The translations under genes and the position numbers were made by a program. Under the pieces are notes generated by a model. The model saw nothing but the letters and a program-made list of their open reading frames with translations. It made no database searches and was not told the origin of the DNA. Source: Manduca sexta (Eukaryota > Arthropoda > Insecta > Lepidoptera > Sphingidae). Taken from it: a stretch of DNA of 64,000 nt. The stretch covers positions 14,529,826 to 14,593,825 of the forward strand of contig NC_051140.1 in assembly GCF_014839805.1 (NCBI RefSeq), read 5' to 3'. This document shows positions 1 through 11,500 of the stretch, piece after piece (position 1 is the first letter of the stretch; each line of letters opens with the position of its first letter).

Positions 1-851
1 TTTGCCACATCTTCTTTGGCTGCAATTATGACTTCTAATTTGTTTCTTATTTCTTCAACTGATTCATTTGACGTCTTCATTTTAAGATCATAGAGTATAT
101 CTGCTGGAAACTTTTCCATGATAATGAATCGTAAATGGTTATGGTTTACATTTTCACCCATAGAGCTTAATACACGTAAGTGCCTTTCAATTTCGTTGAG
201 TGTCTTCCTTCCATCTGCACTCGTTTTTGCTGGTTCGATTTTGTATAATGCTGCGTAATGAGCATCAATAATCTGACTTTCTTTACCATATCTTTGCTTG
301 AGTAATGTTACTGCAATTTGATAATTTTTATTAGTAGCATCCAATCCTTCTAGAGTATTCTTAGCTTCGCCTGTGAGGGAACTTTTTAAATACAATAACT
401 TATCTACATCAGGTAAGTTTCTCTTATCTATATTTGAACTGAATTGGTCCCAAAATTGATGCCAATCAAGGATGTTGCCTTCAAAAATCGGTAAGGATAG
501 CTTTGGAAGTTTACTGGACAAAACGGCACATGTACTGCTTGTTGAAGCTTCATTTTGTGATATAGCCCCTGACTCAATTTTAACTTCTAGCTCTACTAAT
601 GCTTCCTCTCCATGTAGCTGTATGCTAGTGAGTGTAGACACTTCATCTATATCTGGTTCTTGAGAGGAATTAAAGTAAGTATGCAATTCATGACCAAATT
701 TACCCAACATTGCTTTTAGTTTAGCGACGATAATGCAGGCTTTTGTCTTATCATCGTTATTGTAACTAGCACTTTGTGTGAGAGCACAGTCTGTTAATCT
801 TTTAATTTCGTCACTTATTAGCAATAAGCGATTCATTAATACTTGGTCCAT
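1..851 (-). mobile_element. Pao/BEL-type LTR retrotransposon, gag-like ORF (DUF1759), N-terminal part
   Basis: An uninterrupted 283-codon reading frame on the minus strand starts at an ATG (849-851) and runs off the left edge without a stop. Residues 1-110 are a helical N-terminal region; from about residue 115 the motif LPKLSLPIFEG, then W-x-QFW-x-F and a GEA-x-x-x-L-x-G-L stretch, match the DUF1759 region that starts Pao/BEL polyproteins in insects. Family knowledge: this region is the capsid-like part, followed by a zinc knuckle, protease, reverse transcriptase and integrase, which would lie to the left of the window. No frameshift or stop is seen in the part visible, so the copy may be young. 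I could not delimit an LTR to the right of the ATG. Alternative: a domesticated gag-like gene; the sequence alone does not separate the two. Confidence 0.85.
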
Positions 852-3800
852 TTGTATAAGATTTTATCTGAGAACAAATAGTTTCCCTAAATATTGCATA
901 ACATTATTTAATGTGTCACAAGGTAGCTTAAGTAAGTAAGATAATTTTTATTATTTATTTTTATGTATAAGCCCTTTTAGACAGACATCACAATAAGTAT
1001 TGTCATTTTAAGTATGTACAACAAGAATACTTAGCACTATTATAATTATTTTATTCATTTATTTTTAATTATGTATATAATTTATATTAATATGCTTATC
1101 CCATGAAATGTACTAGACATACAAAAGGTTATATATTTTATTTTTACGTTATGTATTATTCTGAATTCAAAGTAAATGTTAAGGTATGATCATTAACTTA
1201 ATATTTTTTTTTTAAAGCTATGTTTTTAATTAACATATTATTCTCATACAAATGTCAATTCAACAACATATGAGTTAAATCTTAACAATTAATAATATAC
1301 TTACAATTATTAAAACATTTACCATGTCTTTGAATCAATTTTATTTTACTCATAAGTGTTTAAATAGGTACCTTTGATTACTATTGAATTACCTTATAAA
1401 TGTAGACAAATTTACTAAACAATATTTCACATATTGCAGAGTATTAGGGAATTAAATATCTTATGTGCAATTTAGGAAAATTTATTAAACAATATTTCAT
1501 ATAGTGCAGAGTATTAGGTAAGTAAATATCACCAAAATGGACATAAGTTTTAATTTACAAACAGATGCCTACAAATGATACTTTGAGGTCACAGAAATTA
1601 ATATTTATTAACCCTACTTGTATCTACACCATCAGTTCACCAAAACGCCTTAGGCAGATACCTGTATAGTTTATAGTATATGGTTGGTTTTAACTTAGGA
1701 AACATAATATTTACTAGTCTATACCTAAATACAGAAAATAATAGTTATGTGCAAATAGGTAGTTTTCCTGGATAAGCAAAAAGAGAAATGATTTTTGATG
1801 AATATAGCAAAATTTAATGAGGTGCTTAGGTGCAAGTACCAACCCAATAGCAATAACCAAACCCAAGATGCCAAACAAAAAACATGCGATACCTAGAATA
1901 TATGTGTATCACATAATATAGCTTTGTTGTTAATCCAATGCATATAACGTATGTGCAATATAGAATTCAAGCAGTTCACGCATAACACCCATTTTAGCCT
2001 AATTTAAAACACGAAGTAGCTTTGTTATGTTGTAGCAGTTGGAACCAAACATAATGAAAATACCTTACTTACTTGTAAATACCCAAAAGTTTCTATGGAT
2101 CCTGTTCACACATACCATCACGCAGGCACTACAATAATTATTATTGCAAACTTTTTGATTTACTAGGCACATCGAAACACAAACCGCACAAAATGGCCGC
2201 TTCAAGCGAGCTGCGTAAGCGCGCGGTTTTAGAGATGTGGCACTAGTTTGTAAATAAATAAAATCGAAAATTGATAATCGTATAATGATCGAATTGTTTT
2301 TCGTGAATATGAAAAAAAAAATATAATTACTTTATCTCTCATCTAAGGATACTTTCCCTTTACACAAAACATTACTTATGAATGTTGTCCAAACAGTTAA
2401 TTTAAATTTTCAACCTTTCTATTTTATATCATGACTATATAACAATAAATTCCACCCCATTTTTTTTTTTTTTTTATATTTGTAGAACAAAGAAACTTTA
2501 CGGTTACGCTTGCGTTAAAATATGAAAATATTGCTCCAGACAGTACCGGAAAATATTGTTCTAGAAAGGAATGCGTAAATATAAGCTAACAAACCGTTAG
2601 AATTATTACACAACAGTCATATAAGGAAATAGAAAGAGAAAATTTAATTTTGGTATAAAATTATAATATATGAGGTTTTTCATTCCTGTTCCTATTAAGT
2701 CATACCTAAGATATTTTAATAGATTTCTTCACTTGAATCAAGTATTACGACATTGTTGCATTCATAATTTACAGATTTGTTTTTTTTTTTTTAAACAAAT
2801 ACTATTTTGTCTGTCCGATCTACATATTTCAAAATTTAATGCGATCGTCAAAACTTTTCAATTATAACATAGTCTAAATTCGGTCATAAATGCAAAACGC
2901 CCACAAGCACATCCCTAGTGCGCATTTTGATCGAGCATTTCCGGTCAATAGAATGTTTTCTGAACCATTACAATTTTGGTAAAAGTTATGTGGTTCATGG
3001 TTATCACCCTACCTGTAACCTAAAATTCAAACGGATAAATTATACTAGTATTATTCTCTAATAATCTTTCGAAGTAAAGTATTTACATATTGAATCTAAA
3101 ACGCGACGCTTAAGCGAAAAAATACTTTGTACCTTAACTAAATTGACAAATTCAATTATAATTTTACCTACCTAAAATTCCTAACTTCATGAAATTTAAC
3201 ATACATAATGTAACATTGAATATTATTTATCTGAACTTTTATAATTTCCATTGTTATTCATCATGCGCGCCATATGTAGACGCGTATTATTATTAATGGT
3301 GAATTTGACACACAACACATACATGACGCTAGGAAGTCTCGATGTTTTAAAGTAAATTCTTACTTTCCTTTTGTAGACAACGTAGAAGTAATTACAGTTC
3401 TTTCAAGTAATACCACATTGTATAAGAGTTTTATAGGTTTCGAGTGAGCGAGGGTTTTCCTGGATGATAATAAACAAATACCAAAACAATTTTTTTTTTC
3501 TTTTAGCAATGATTTGTTTTTGTTTAGGTATATGTCAACGATGCCATTCATTATCCTTCCGACAATAATTTTATTTTTTATTATGGGATCGTATCCCAGC
3601 ACCTCCACCATGTATTCGCCCGTTTGGGGGTTTAGTGGCGAAAAGGTAAAATATCACGTGCGATGATGTCGCACCTAATAAAAATATAAAATTAGGTATG
3701 TTCAATGTCTGTAAGTGTCGGTTATCTCTTGATATGAGAACAAAATTAACTATGTCTAAATCTGCTTCGCATTTATGAGTAAGGGTTTTAATAAGTTGAT

Positions 3801-4196
3801 CATATGTCGGAAGGAAACGAAAGATAACAGCATCATGACATACCTTGTAATGTTCTGTGTTATACGGACTGTGGTCTTCCAAGACAACATTCCTAGATGG
3901 CGGCAAATTCCTTATCGTATCACGTCAGAGAGACTGCTCCTGTTAATTATAAATGAATCTATGACATTGCTGTCGCAATGCCAGTGAGTAGGCTACCAAG
4001 ACTTATAGAACTGATACTGGATGGTTATCTTGGTCAAGATTAGAACAATAATTTAGTACAAGTTCAATCTCGTGAATATAAGTTAGAGCCAAAGCTTTAT
4101 ATTAGTCCTAAGGGTGCTAAAAATAGTAAAAGAGTAACGCGACGTTCCAGATTTTGATTTGGTACAATAAGCAAGTGCACAAACAAATTCGTAATT
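852..4196. other. AT-rich stretch without a supported gene
   Basis: No coding exon could be supported. The part next to 851 should contain the untranslated leader and perhaps the LTR of the Pao/BEL element, but I found no paired terminal repeat. A 70-bp tandem duplication lies at about 1404-1545. Two overlapping minus-strand open frames at 3360-3906 resemble nothing I recognise and lack splice or codon support. Confidence 0.5.
1404..1545. repeat. 70-bp tandem duplication
   Basis: Two diverged copies of a 70-bp AT-rich unit follow each other. The blocks TTTACTAAACAATATTTC at 1411 and TTTATTAAACAATATTTC at 1481 mark the period, and both are followed by a TGCAGAGTATTAGG block and then AATATC. 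It does not code for protein. Confidence 0.7.
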
Positions 4197-4726
4197 GTTA
4201 TAGAGCCTTTTCGGCATCATCTCTAAGTTATATTACTAATGTTAAAGCACAATTAAATCGGATCCTCCCCCACTCTACGAGGGAAGTACCGGGCGATTGC
4301 TAGTCGCCTCCAACCGGATGACTCAAGGATCACCGCTTTGTGGTCATGCATTCACCTCCATACGAGATCGCTCAGAACACTAGACATCAGAGGGTGCGGC
4401 TATAAGCTCCCAACCACACGGAATCTCTCCAGACGAGCACAAACGGCGAGATATTAATATTGTTATAGAGCCTTTTCGGCATCATCTCAAAGTGAGGTTA
4501 CTAATGTTAAAGCATAATTAAATCGGATCCTCCCCACTCTACGAGGGAAGTACCGGGCGATTGCCAGTCGCCTCCAACCGGATGGCTCAAGGATCACCGC
4601 TTTGTGGTCATGCATTCACCTCCATATAAGTCCGCTAAGAGCATCAGACCTCAGAGGGTGCGGCTTTAAGCTCCCAACCACACGGAATCTCTCCAGACGA
4701 GAACATACGGCGAGATATTCATTTAG
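4197..4726. repeat. 265-bp unit repeated twice in tandem
   Basis: Two head-to-tail copies (about 4197-4461 and 4462-4726) start with GTTATAGAGCCTTTTCGG and end with a CGGCGAGATATT block. They are close to identical over long blocks, including GGATCCTCCCC, a GAGGGAAGTACCGGGCGATTG block and CTCCAACCGGATG; a few scattered substitutions separate them. The unit is much richer in GC than its surroundings. No open frame is conserved between the copies. The family is not recognised; a duplicated piece of a mobile element is the likeliest reading. Confidence 0.75.
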
Positions 4727-5545
4727 GTAGGTTACAAGCCATAAGCCCTATTGGGCATGCTGTTAGGATTTCCACTAAGTTAAACTATGGAAGCCTTTGC
4801 TATCAGTCTGGAACGCCGCGGCGTTTCAAAGTGTAAATGTAAGTATAAACACCCTTCAAATTGGTTATAAGTAATTTCCCCATTTGGAAGCATAAACACG
4901 CTCACCGCGGGCAGATGTCTAGATTACATGGTAAATTCTGTATACAGACAAATTAAGGTAAGTAAATGATCATTCACCGTAAGACAAACAAATTATAATG
5001 TTATAAGATATACGTGCTGTATTCGGCGGTGTGTAAATCAAAGTGAAATGAAAACCAACTCACATGTGTGTGTAGAAAATGAAACAAAGTTAACTCACAT
5101 GTACGAATAGAAAGGTAACACAAAACCTACTCACTTTTATATGTTTAGATCTTTAGTTAAACACAACTTCAAAAGTTCTACTTAAATGGCGCGCATTTGT
5201 ACTTTCGGCCATATTGTAACTTTATAGTCAGGGAATGTTGGTACTACAGTAAACCACTCACTCACTCATGCAAGATATATTCTGTACGCGGTACTCTCAA
5301 CAGAAAAGTGTGCAAAACTCACTTAATACACATAGACGATATAGTATTCTATCTATGGACAATATTCATAATATAATATACTTATATTTGGTGAAAGATA
5401 CTCACAATATCTGCGTAAATATAGGAACATACTCAGTATATCTATGTATACATCAGCAAATACTCACATTGGTGTTGCCAGCCTTTCAATGATTTCGCGA
5501 CCTTTCGCGACAGCCACCGAACACAATTTGTAAGACAAGCGACAA

Positions 5546-5547
<2 letters not shown>
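4727..5547. other. Non-coding stretch, nothing recognised
   Basis: This may be a continuation of the element that carries the 265-bp tandem unit, since 4727-4880 has the same raised GC content. No gene or known repeat could be supported. Confidence 0.4.

Positions 5548-5593
<46 letters not shown>
5548..5593. repeat. (TA)n microsatellite
   Basis: An uninterrupted run of about 23 TA dinucleotides lies directly beside the tail of the SINE copy at 5598-5862, followed by a short ACAT repeat that belongs to the SINE tail. Confidence 0.95.
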
Positions 5594-5597
<4 letters not shown>

Positions 5598-5862
5598 TAC
5601 ATACATACATACATAACATCACGCATTTTATCCCCGAAGGGGTATGCAGAGGCGCAACTAGGGCACCCACTTTTCGCCAAGTATGTTCCGTCCCATGATG
5701 TGATAGGGGGCGAGCCTATCGCCATATCGAGCATAAATTCAAGACTCCGGGCTGATACGGAGCAGAAAAACCCAAATATCACTTTGCCCGACCCGGGATT
5801 CGAACCCAGGACCTCAGAGCGCTGTTGTACCGGACATGCAATACAACTACGCCACCGAGGCA
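5598..5862 (-). mobile_element. tRNA-derived SINE, family A, near full length
   Basis: Read on the minus strand, this copy begins TGCCTCGGTGGCGTAGTTG (a tRNA-like head with an A box) and has the B box GGTTCGAATCC at 5797-5807. A tRNA-unrelated body follows, with GTGATATTTGGGTTTTTCTG and GATGGGACGGAACA-like blocks, ending in a TACA/TATG-rich tail. It is the best preserved of at least seven copies and fragments in the window. Such elements are transcribed by RNA polymerase III and copied by a partner LINE. The family resembles dispersed repeats common in moth genomes (from memory, not searched). Confidence 0.85.
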
Positions 5863-8259
5863 TATAAAAAAGTGTAGCCTACTTTTCACACTGTCGGCGA
5901 GAATGCTCTTTTCAGTAGTTTGTCTCAGTAACAAGAGCCATTGCTAAGATAATACTCGCCGAGACCCCCATTCATTATCTACTATAGGGCCATTAATCGC
6001 CCGTGGCACTCATGCCATCGCTATAGCCTAGTGTCAAAACTATCGTTTTCAGAAAAATGGCTACGTCTTTCGATATTTCAGGGCTTCCACGAAGTAAGAG
6101 GCGCGGGTTTGTATCCCACGTACGCAGGTTAAAAAAGGCACTGGATCCACCTCTAGAATTTCGATTTTCAGTGTGTTGTCAATCACTGCGTATTAACACT
6201 GTAGTAATAATTGCCGCCCGGACTCTTCATAGCTTCATGACCAAAGTTTTGAAGTGAAGGAATAAGTAATAGGATTCTTGGCGGGTTTTTGCTAGCGGTC
6301 ATTAACCTTGAGGCTAGATGTTGCTACTTGTTACGGAATAGGAACCTTTCGTGAACGAATGATAGGACGGAAATAAATAATTATTAAATTGTTTCGTGCA
6401 GTAATTAAGGTCTCGTCGTTTCGCATGATGTGCTAATTTTTTTATATAAAGCTTTACTTTTTCCCTTTTCAAGGGGACCTTACTCACATTTCGTCAAATA
6501 TGGCCAACTGGGGCTATGCCAGCTATCCTTTGAAGACGGTAAGGCCTATTGCTATTAAATGCCATTGCCGGGTTCAACTCCAGACTTCTACACTGTACCT
6601 AATTAGGAGATCGAACCAAATAAGCACCTATAAGTAATAAATACAATTACGCTACCAAAGCAGTCGTATAAATTTGATTACTCTTAATACTAATTAATTA
6701 ATGCTTTACCTGCTAATAACAATTATTTGTTGATGTAGGCGAACAATGATTTATTGCACTTTATTTCTAAATCTGTCGATAAGATCCATAGTAGGTATCG
6801 TTTATTGTTTGTTCTTCGGCTAATAGGCATGACCCCGAGGCAGATATGCTGTTTAGCCTCGATTGTTTCAGCATTGTAAAGTGTAACGGCGCGTACTCAC
6901 TAATTAATATTTTTTAGCACTACCTGGCTTTTTAAAATACGATATTTTTGACACAAAATAAAGAAAAACGCCATTATTTAGTAAAATTCTTTATTAAAAT
7001 AATAAATAAAGTTGCAAAAGAGTGAACTCGTAGCAATTACTTGAGCAGTTCTGTCGTTTCGCCGGCCAAGTATCTAAGCAACCGGGATTTCACATTGCGC
7101 ACACATTAAGCATTTCAACACCAGAACAAGATTCAAAATAATACATAAATACAATCCAGATTACTTAGCGTTTGGAGATTGTGCATACTCATTGGTCATC
7201 CCGCCGAGTCACTACTCACGAAGAGCCGTCTCGTGCTAGTCCAATCTATCTTATGCTGTAATGTTTATTCATACACAAACTGATCAAAGTTACAATTATT
7301 CTAACTCATTTTCCGGTAACTTATAATATGCATGATCGTCATTTAACATACTACAGTAATAAGTAGCCGAGTGAAGTTAGAACAAACCTGTATAGAATTA
7401 AAAGAAATAAATATTTATTTTATATAGGTACTTAATTATATTACACACATTAAAAAAAAAAAAATCCCGAGAGGATATTCTGGAACCCACAGATGATATT
7501 ATATTTTGCGAAAACTGCACACAGACTAGTTAAGAACGAGCTCTTCTGAGTGACGTAGATAAAAAGGTATACAATAGACGTAACAAATCCTTAAATAAAT
7601 TTTGTAACATGACATCAATTAAAATACTTTCTCTTTGCCATAACCCGTATACATGAACGAGTTTGTATACCATTTGTGGAAGTGACAGTATAAAGGGAAG
7701 TTTGGGCACACTGTAAGGAAAAGGAAAAGGCAGTTAGTAAATAACACTGGAGTATAATATCATCTAAAAGGCTGTACCCATGGTAACATGATTGAATTGC
7801 GTTTCTAGCAACTTTTAATAAAATTATATTTACAAAATCCTTTAACCTCCAATACACCTAGTTACAAGATAACCACATAACTATAATTTTCTATTAAAAA
7901 AATATATACATAATACAAAATGCCCACCTCACTTTCTCCAACGTATTCATTTATATTCGACCAAATAATTCGACGACCCTAAATTGTTATTACAATAAAC
8001 TCTTTTTTATTAAGGGAAAACATATCGCAACAGTGCGATATAGATTCATATACCCCAAGATAATTTTAACAATCCATAGAATACTCTCAATACTAATATT
8101 TTGTACTTAAAAAAAATCACAAGGCAATATACGATCCAAGCAAGTTTCAAGATGAGTGATATTTGTGCATTTAAAAAATTTACATTACATAATCGTATTT
8201 AATTTGTAATTATTTATAGCAGAAATAGAATGTCCACATCACTCGGAGCCTTCGCTGCA
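5863..8259. other. Non-coding stretch left of the elongase gene
   Basis: No gene could be supported. The right-hand part (roughly 6990-8564) may include the elongase 3' untranslated region; TTTATT strings on the plus strand (AATAAA on the minus strand) occur, for instance near 6990. A degraded SINE family A copy lies at about 6466-6655. Confidence 0.4.
6466..6655 (-). mobile_element. Degraded SINE family A copy
   Basis: On the minus strand the head is recognisable (TTTGGTAGCGTAATTG at 6640-6655, then a GGAGTTGAACCCGG remnant of the B box). The body is heavily diverged, so this is an old copy. Confidence 0.5.
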
Positions 8260-8343
8260 GTGTCGCGAGTTGTGTCGCGAGCCGTGCCGCGCGTCGTGCC
8301 GTGAGTCATGCCGCGAGTCATGCCGCGCGTCGTGCCGCGCTAG
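8260..8343. repeat. 12-bp GC-rich minisatellite, seven units
   Basis: Seven consecutive 12-bp units of the form RTGYCGYGMGYY occupy 8260-8343 (for example GTGCCGCGCGTC, GTGCCGTGAGTC, ATGCCGCGAGTC). The array sits about 220 bp beyond the elongase stop codon, probably in its 3' untranslated region or just past it. Because the unit is a multiple of three, it opens a repetitive Cys/Arg frame on the plus strand, which I regard as meaningless. Confidence 0.85.
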
Positions 8344-8564
8344 TCCCGGCTCCACTCATCGGCACACTTGGTTCGCAGAGACCGCCGCGTGTGCACTGTC
8401 ACACAATGCTGTTCACGTCGGCAGGGTAATAGTTCCTCGGTGTCATCAAACCACTGGTTTCAAGTGAACGGTTGTCGAACACTAACGTGGAAAGTTCGAG
8501 ATGGTTTTTTTAACTTTAAAGCTACACTTTTATGTTCGCGTGGTCGCGTGCTGTTGGGTGGACA

Positions 8565-11500
8565 CTATGACACGGGCCGCCTGCGTACGAACGCGTCCGC
8601 GCCCGACGACGCGTACGAGTTCGGAACCTCGGAGCCCACTTCTTGTTTGTATCCGTTCTTGCTGGCGTTGTCGCTCATGACCGCCTGAAAACAATTATAT
8701 ATTATTTGCATGATGCTTATTGACAAATAAAAAATCACTGTATACACTGACAAGTCCTTCACAATTTGTGCAAAAAACCAGACGATTTGGAGAGCTTTGT
8801 AAATATTCCTTGCTAAGTTAAGTGTAATATTTTAAGTGTTACTTTAAAATATAAGTATATAAATACGCTACATACTGTTTTAACTACAAATGGTATCATA
8901 TCAGCTCTGTAACCAACTTCTAGAAAGGATTTCCTTTATTACTGAGAGGGTTAAGGCCCTTGCCTTGATAAATGTAGTTTTTTTATAAGCAATATTTTTA
9001 CCTTGTTACTTGACGGAAATGAAAAAAACCATATATGTAGACGGACTTTCGTATAAAAAAGTTTTCTGACCCCTAACATTATTTAATCAATAACAGTATT
9101 TAATAGATGCTTATACGCTATTCTATTTGAAAGTTTAACTCATTTGTTTCTCAGTTCATTCATCTCGAAGAAACATGTTTTAATCGAGAAGAAAGTTAAA
9201 ATAAAAAAATGATAGAACTTTAAAAACACAGATTTATAAGTTTGTAAAGCGAGCCAATATCGTAAACGGTATATTAGTGTCCAGTTATCTTCATTTAGAA
9301 TACTTATATAACCTGTTACAGTGATTTTCAACCCGTAGAAAAATATATTGAGCGGTTTATATTTTGCAGTAATGTCGGACGTCATACGCTTAAATGCGAG
9401 GTTGTAATATTTATAAAGTTTAGGTATTACAAATTCCGTGTTACGACTTGTTAACAAAAAACATCGGAAAACTGATTAGACCTTTTAATAATAATGGTCC
9501 GCAACGAATTAGAATAATATTATGATTGTTGACGTCGTTGGGTGATGAACATCTATTTTCGGCATATTTTTTTGCGAAAAGCGGAATTGATATGGTTTCG
9601 CAGGTTTGTTACAGGTGCGGTGGTGGTGTGTAATTTGTTACTGACTAAAAATAAAGCATGCTTGATTATGTTACGCAAGTATGAAGTTATTTTATAGTTG
9701 AATGTATAGCTTGGAATAAATGGACAAAAGCGGAGGGAACTTAATTTTGAAGTAAATAACAGAAGCCAATTATGATGCAATAGATAGTTATTTTGGTGCC
9801 TGGTAGCCAAATACTGTGTTAAAGAGGCTTTACAATCATATTTAAATGATTTTATGGTTGCAAAATGCAGACATCTAAGGACGGAGCATTGCTGTCAAAA
9901 CAAGTCTGTTTCTCAGCTTTGTGTATATCATCTGACAGCCAATTAGACTCAAATTGTACCTCAATATTAGCTAATCACAACAGCCCTATGTCTACGCACT
10001 GCGAAGGCTGCCATGCCGTCGGCACTGAGAAACAGACTTGTTATCACAGCAATGTTCCGTCCTTAGATAAATAACGTCTTTGAATAAGGGAGTAGATTCA
10101 CCATACTATTAAATCTAATAAAAAATATCAACGGATATGTCGCACGGTTTCTGCCTACTTATTGAGTATTATAATTTATGTCGCGAATGTAGGCCTGTTA
10201 TTACCGTACGTGGATTTTTTGCCTTCACGGTCTATCCGCCTTGTAATGATTAACGATAGGTATACAACGATTTAAATGGAATGTTGGTGGCTAACTTTAC
10301 AGTTACAAATACCGCAATAAATAGTCTTTGAAACCATACATATTCTATATTCATATAGACAATTCTAAACCTCCACAGTCGCAAGATAGAAAGCAGTTAA
10401 TGCATTTTAACTGTTATATTTATTATTGAAAACTATCCCTATTTACTTCTTGATTCTATCTTTACTGTTTTGGCTCATACATTCTCTAACGCTCATAAAT
10501 TATATGTAATTTGTTCGAATGCACGAAATCCAAATGCAATATTTTTACCAATTGAAAATACCAAGAGTTAACGCCCACTAGATTTTATAAAATTGTGTAA
10601 CCTCGAATCCTAAATTTCGACCTTTGAATGTTTTATATCAAAATTAACCATTCTTTGTATGAAGGTTACAAAACAATAACCTTGATGGTCTACAGGACGA
10701 ATATTTATGCCTACTATCTATATTATTTATGTAAATAAACGATAATGACCAAATATACTGAGGATCAATGTCGGAAAATCTTCACGACGCGTCGCTTTGT
10801 GCTTTTTAAATGTAAACAGTTAATATTTTAGTAACAATAAACAATTAAAAATATCCGTATATAATCGCGAAAACATACAATGTTAAACCAATTGTTACCA
10901 ATAATTAATCGATTTTAAAATTCATCAATGACACTAAGGTAACTTACTCATTTTAAGTGAGTTTATATTAACTGTATTCACATTGGTTTAAAATACGATT
11001 TTATAACATTCTGTCGGGATTGCCCGAGTCGTATTTAAATGGTGACCCATGTGGAATACATAATATTTGGTTATTTTTGAATTTATTGAATCAGAATTAG
11101 TTACAAACAAATAAAGTACATAAATGAATAATTCATATTATTATGCTAATTATGTATTGTATAAAAAATTTCGCTGTATTTAATTTAACACATCATGATT
11201 AAAGACTATTGGAAGTTATTGGTATTTTAAAATCGTTTGTTATAATCAGCACTAATCAAGTTTCTAAGTATTATATAATATTTTTGAAGAAAAATAGTCT
11301 CAATCGCTTTTCTGCAGGTACGTGCTGACCTTCGGCTTACGAAAAACAAACAAAAGGGACTTTCTCCTTTTTTCATGATATTTAATCCCTTTCAAGTGAA
11401 TCGGGCTGAGTTTATGAAATAATAGGGGACCGGCCTATGCTTGTTTTTGTACATTATTCTATATATGTAATGGTTAATAATACGAAAGAAGCACTCCTGC

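Noticed and set aside
3360..3906. Two overlapping minus-strand ORFs (83 and 111 residues)
   Set aside because: No domain, splice pattern or homology could be recognised; a piece such as TGEYMVEVLGYDP is suggestive but not enough to call an exon.
5794..5809. Possible tRNA gene (box B GGTTCGAATCC)
   Set aside because: The sequence around it does not fold as a complete tRNA cloverleaf and continues into the SINE body; the same applies to 35290 and 51880.
5464..5863. Two minus-strand ORFs of 68 and 125 residues
   Set aside because: They run through the SINE family A copy and the TA microsatellite.
8270..8467. Cys/Arg-repeat ORF on the plus strand
   Set aside because: It is produced by the 12-bp minisatellite; there is no signal peptide, splice context or domain.
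9865..10074. 69-residue plus-strand ORF
   Set aside because: It spans the foldback MITE from arm to arm.
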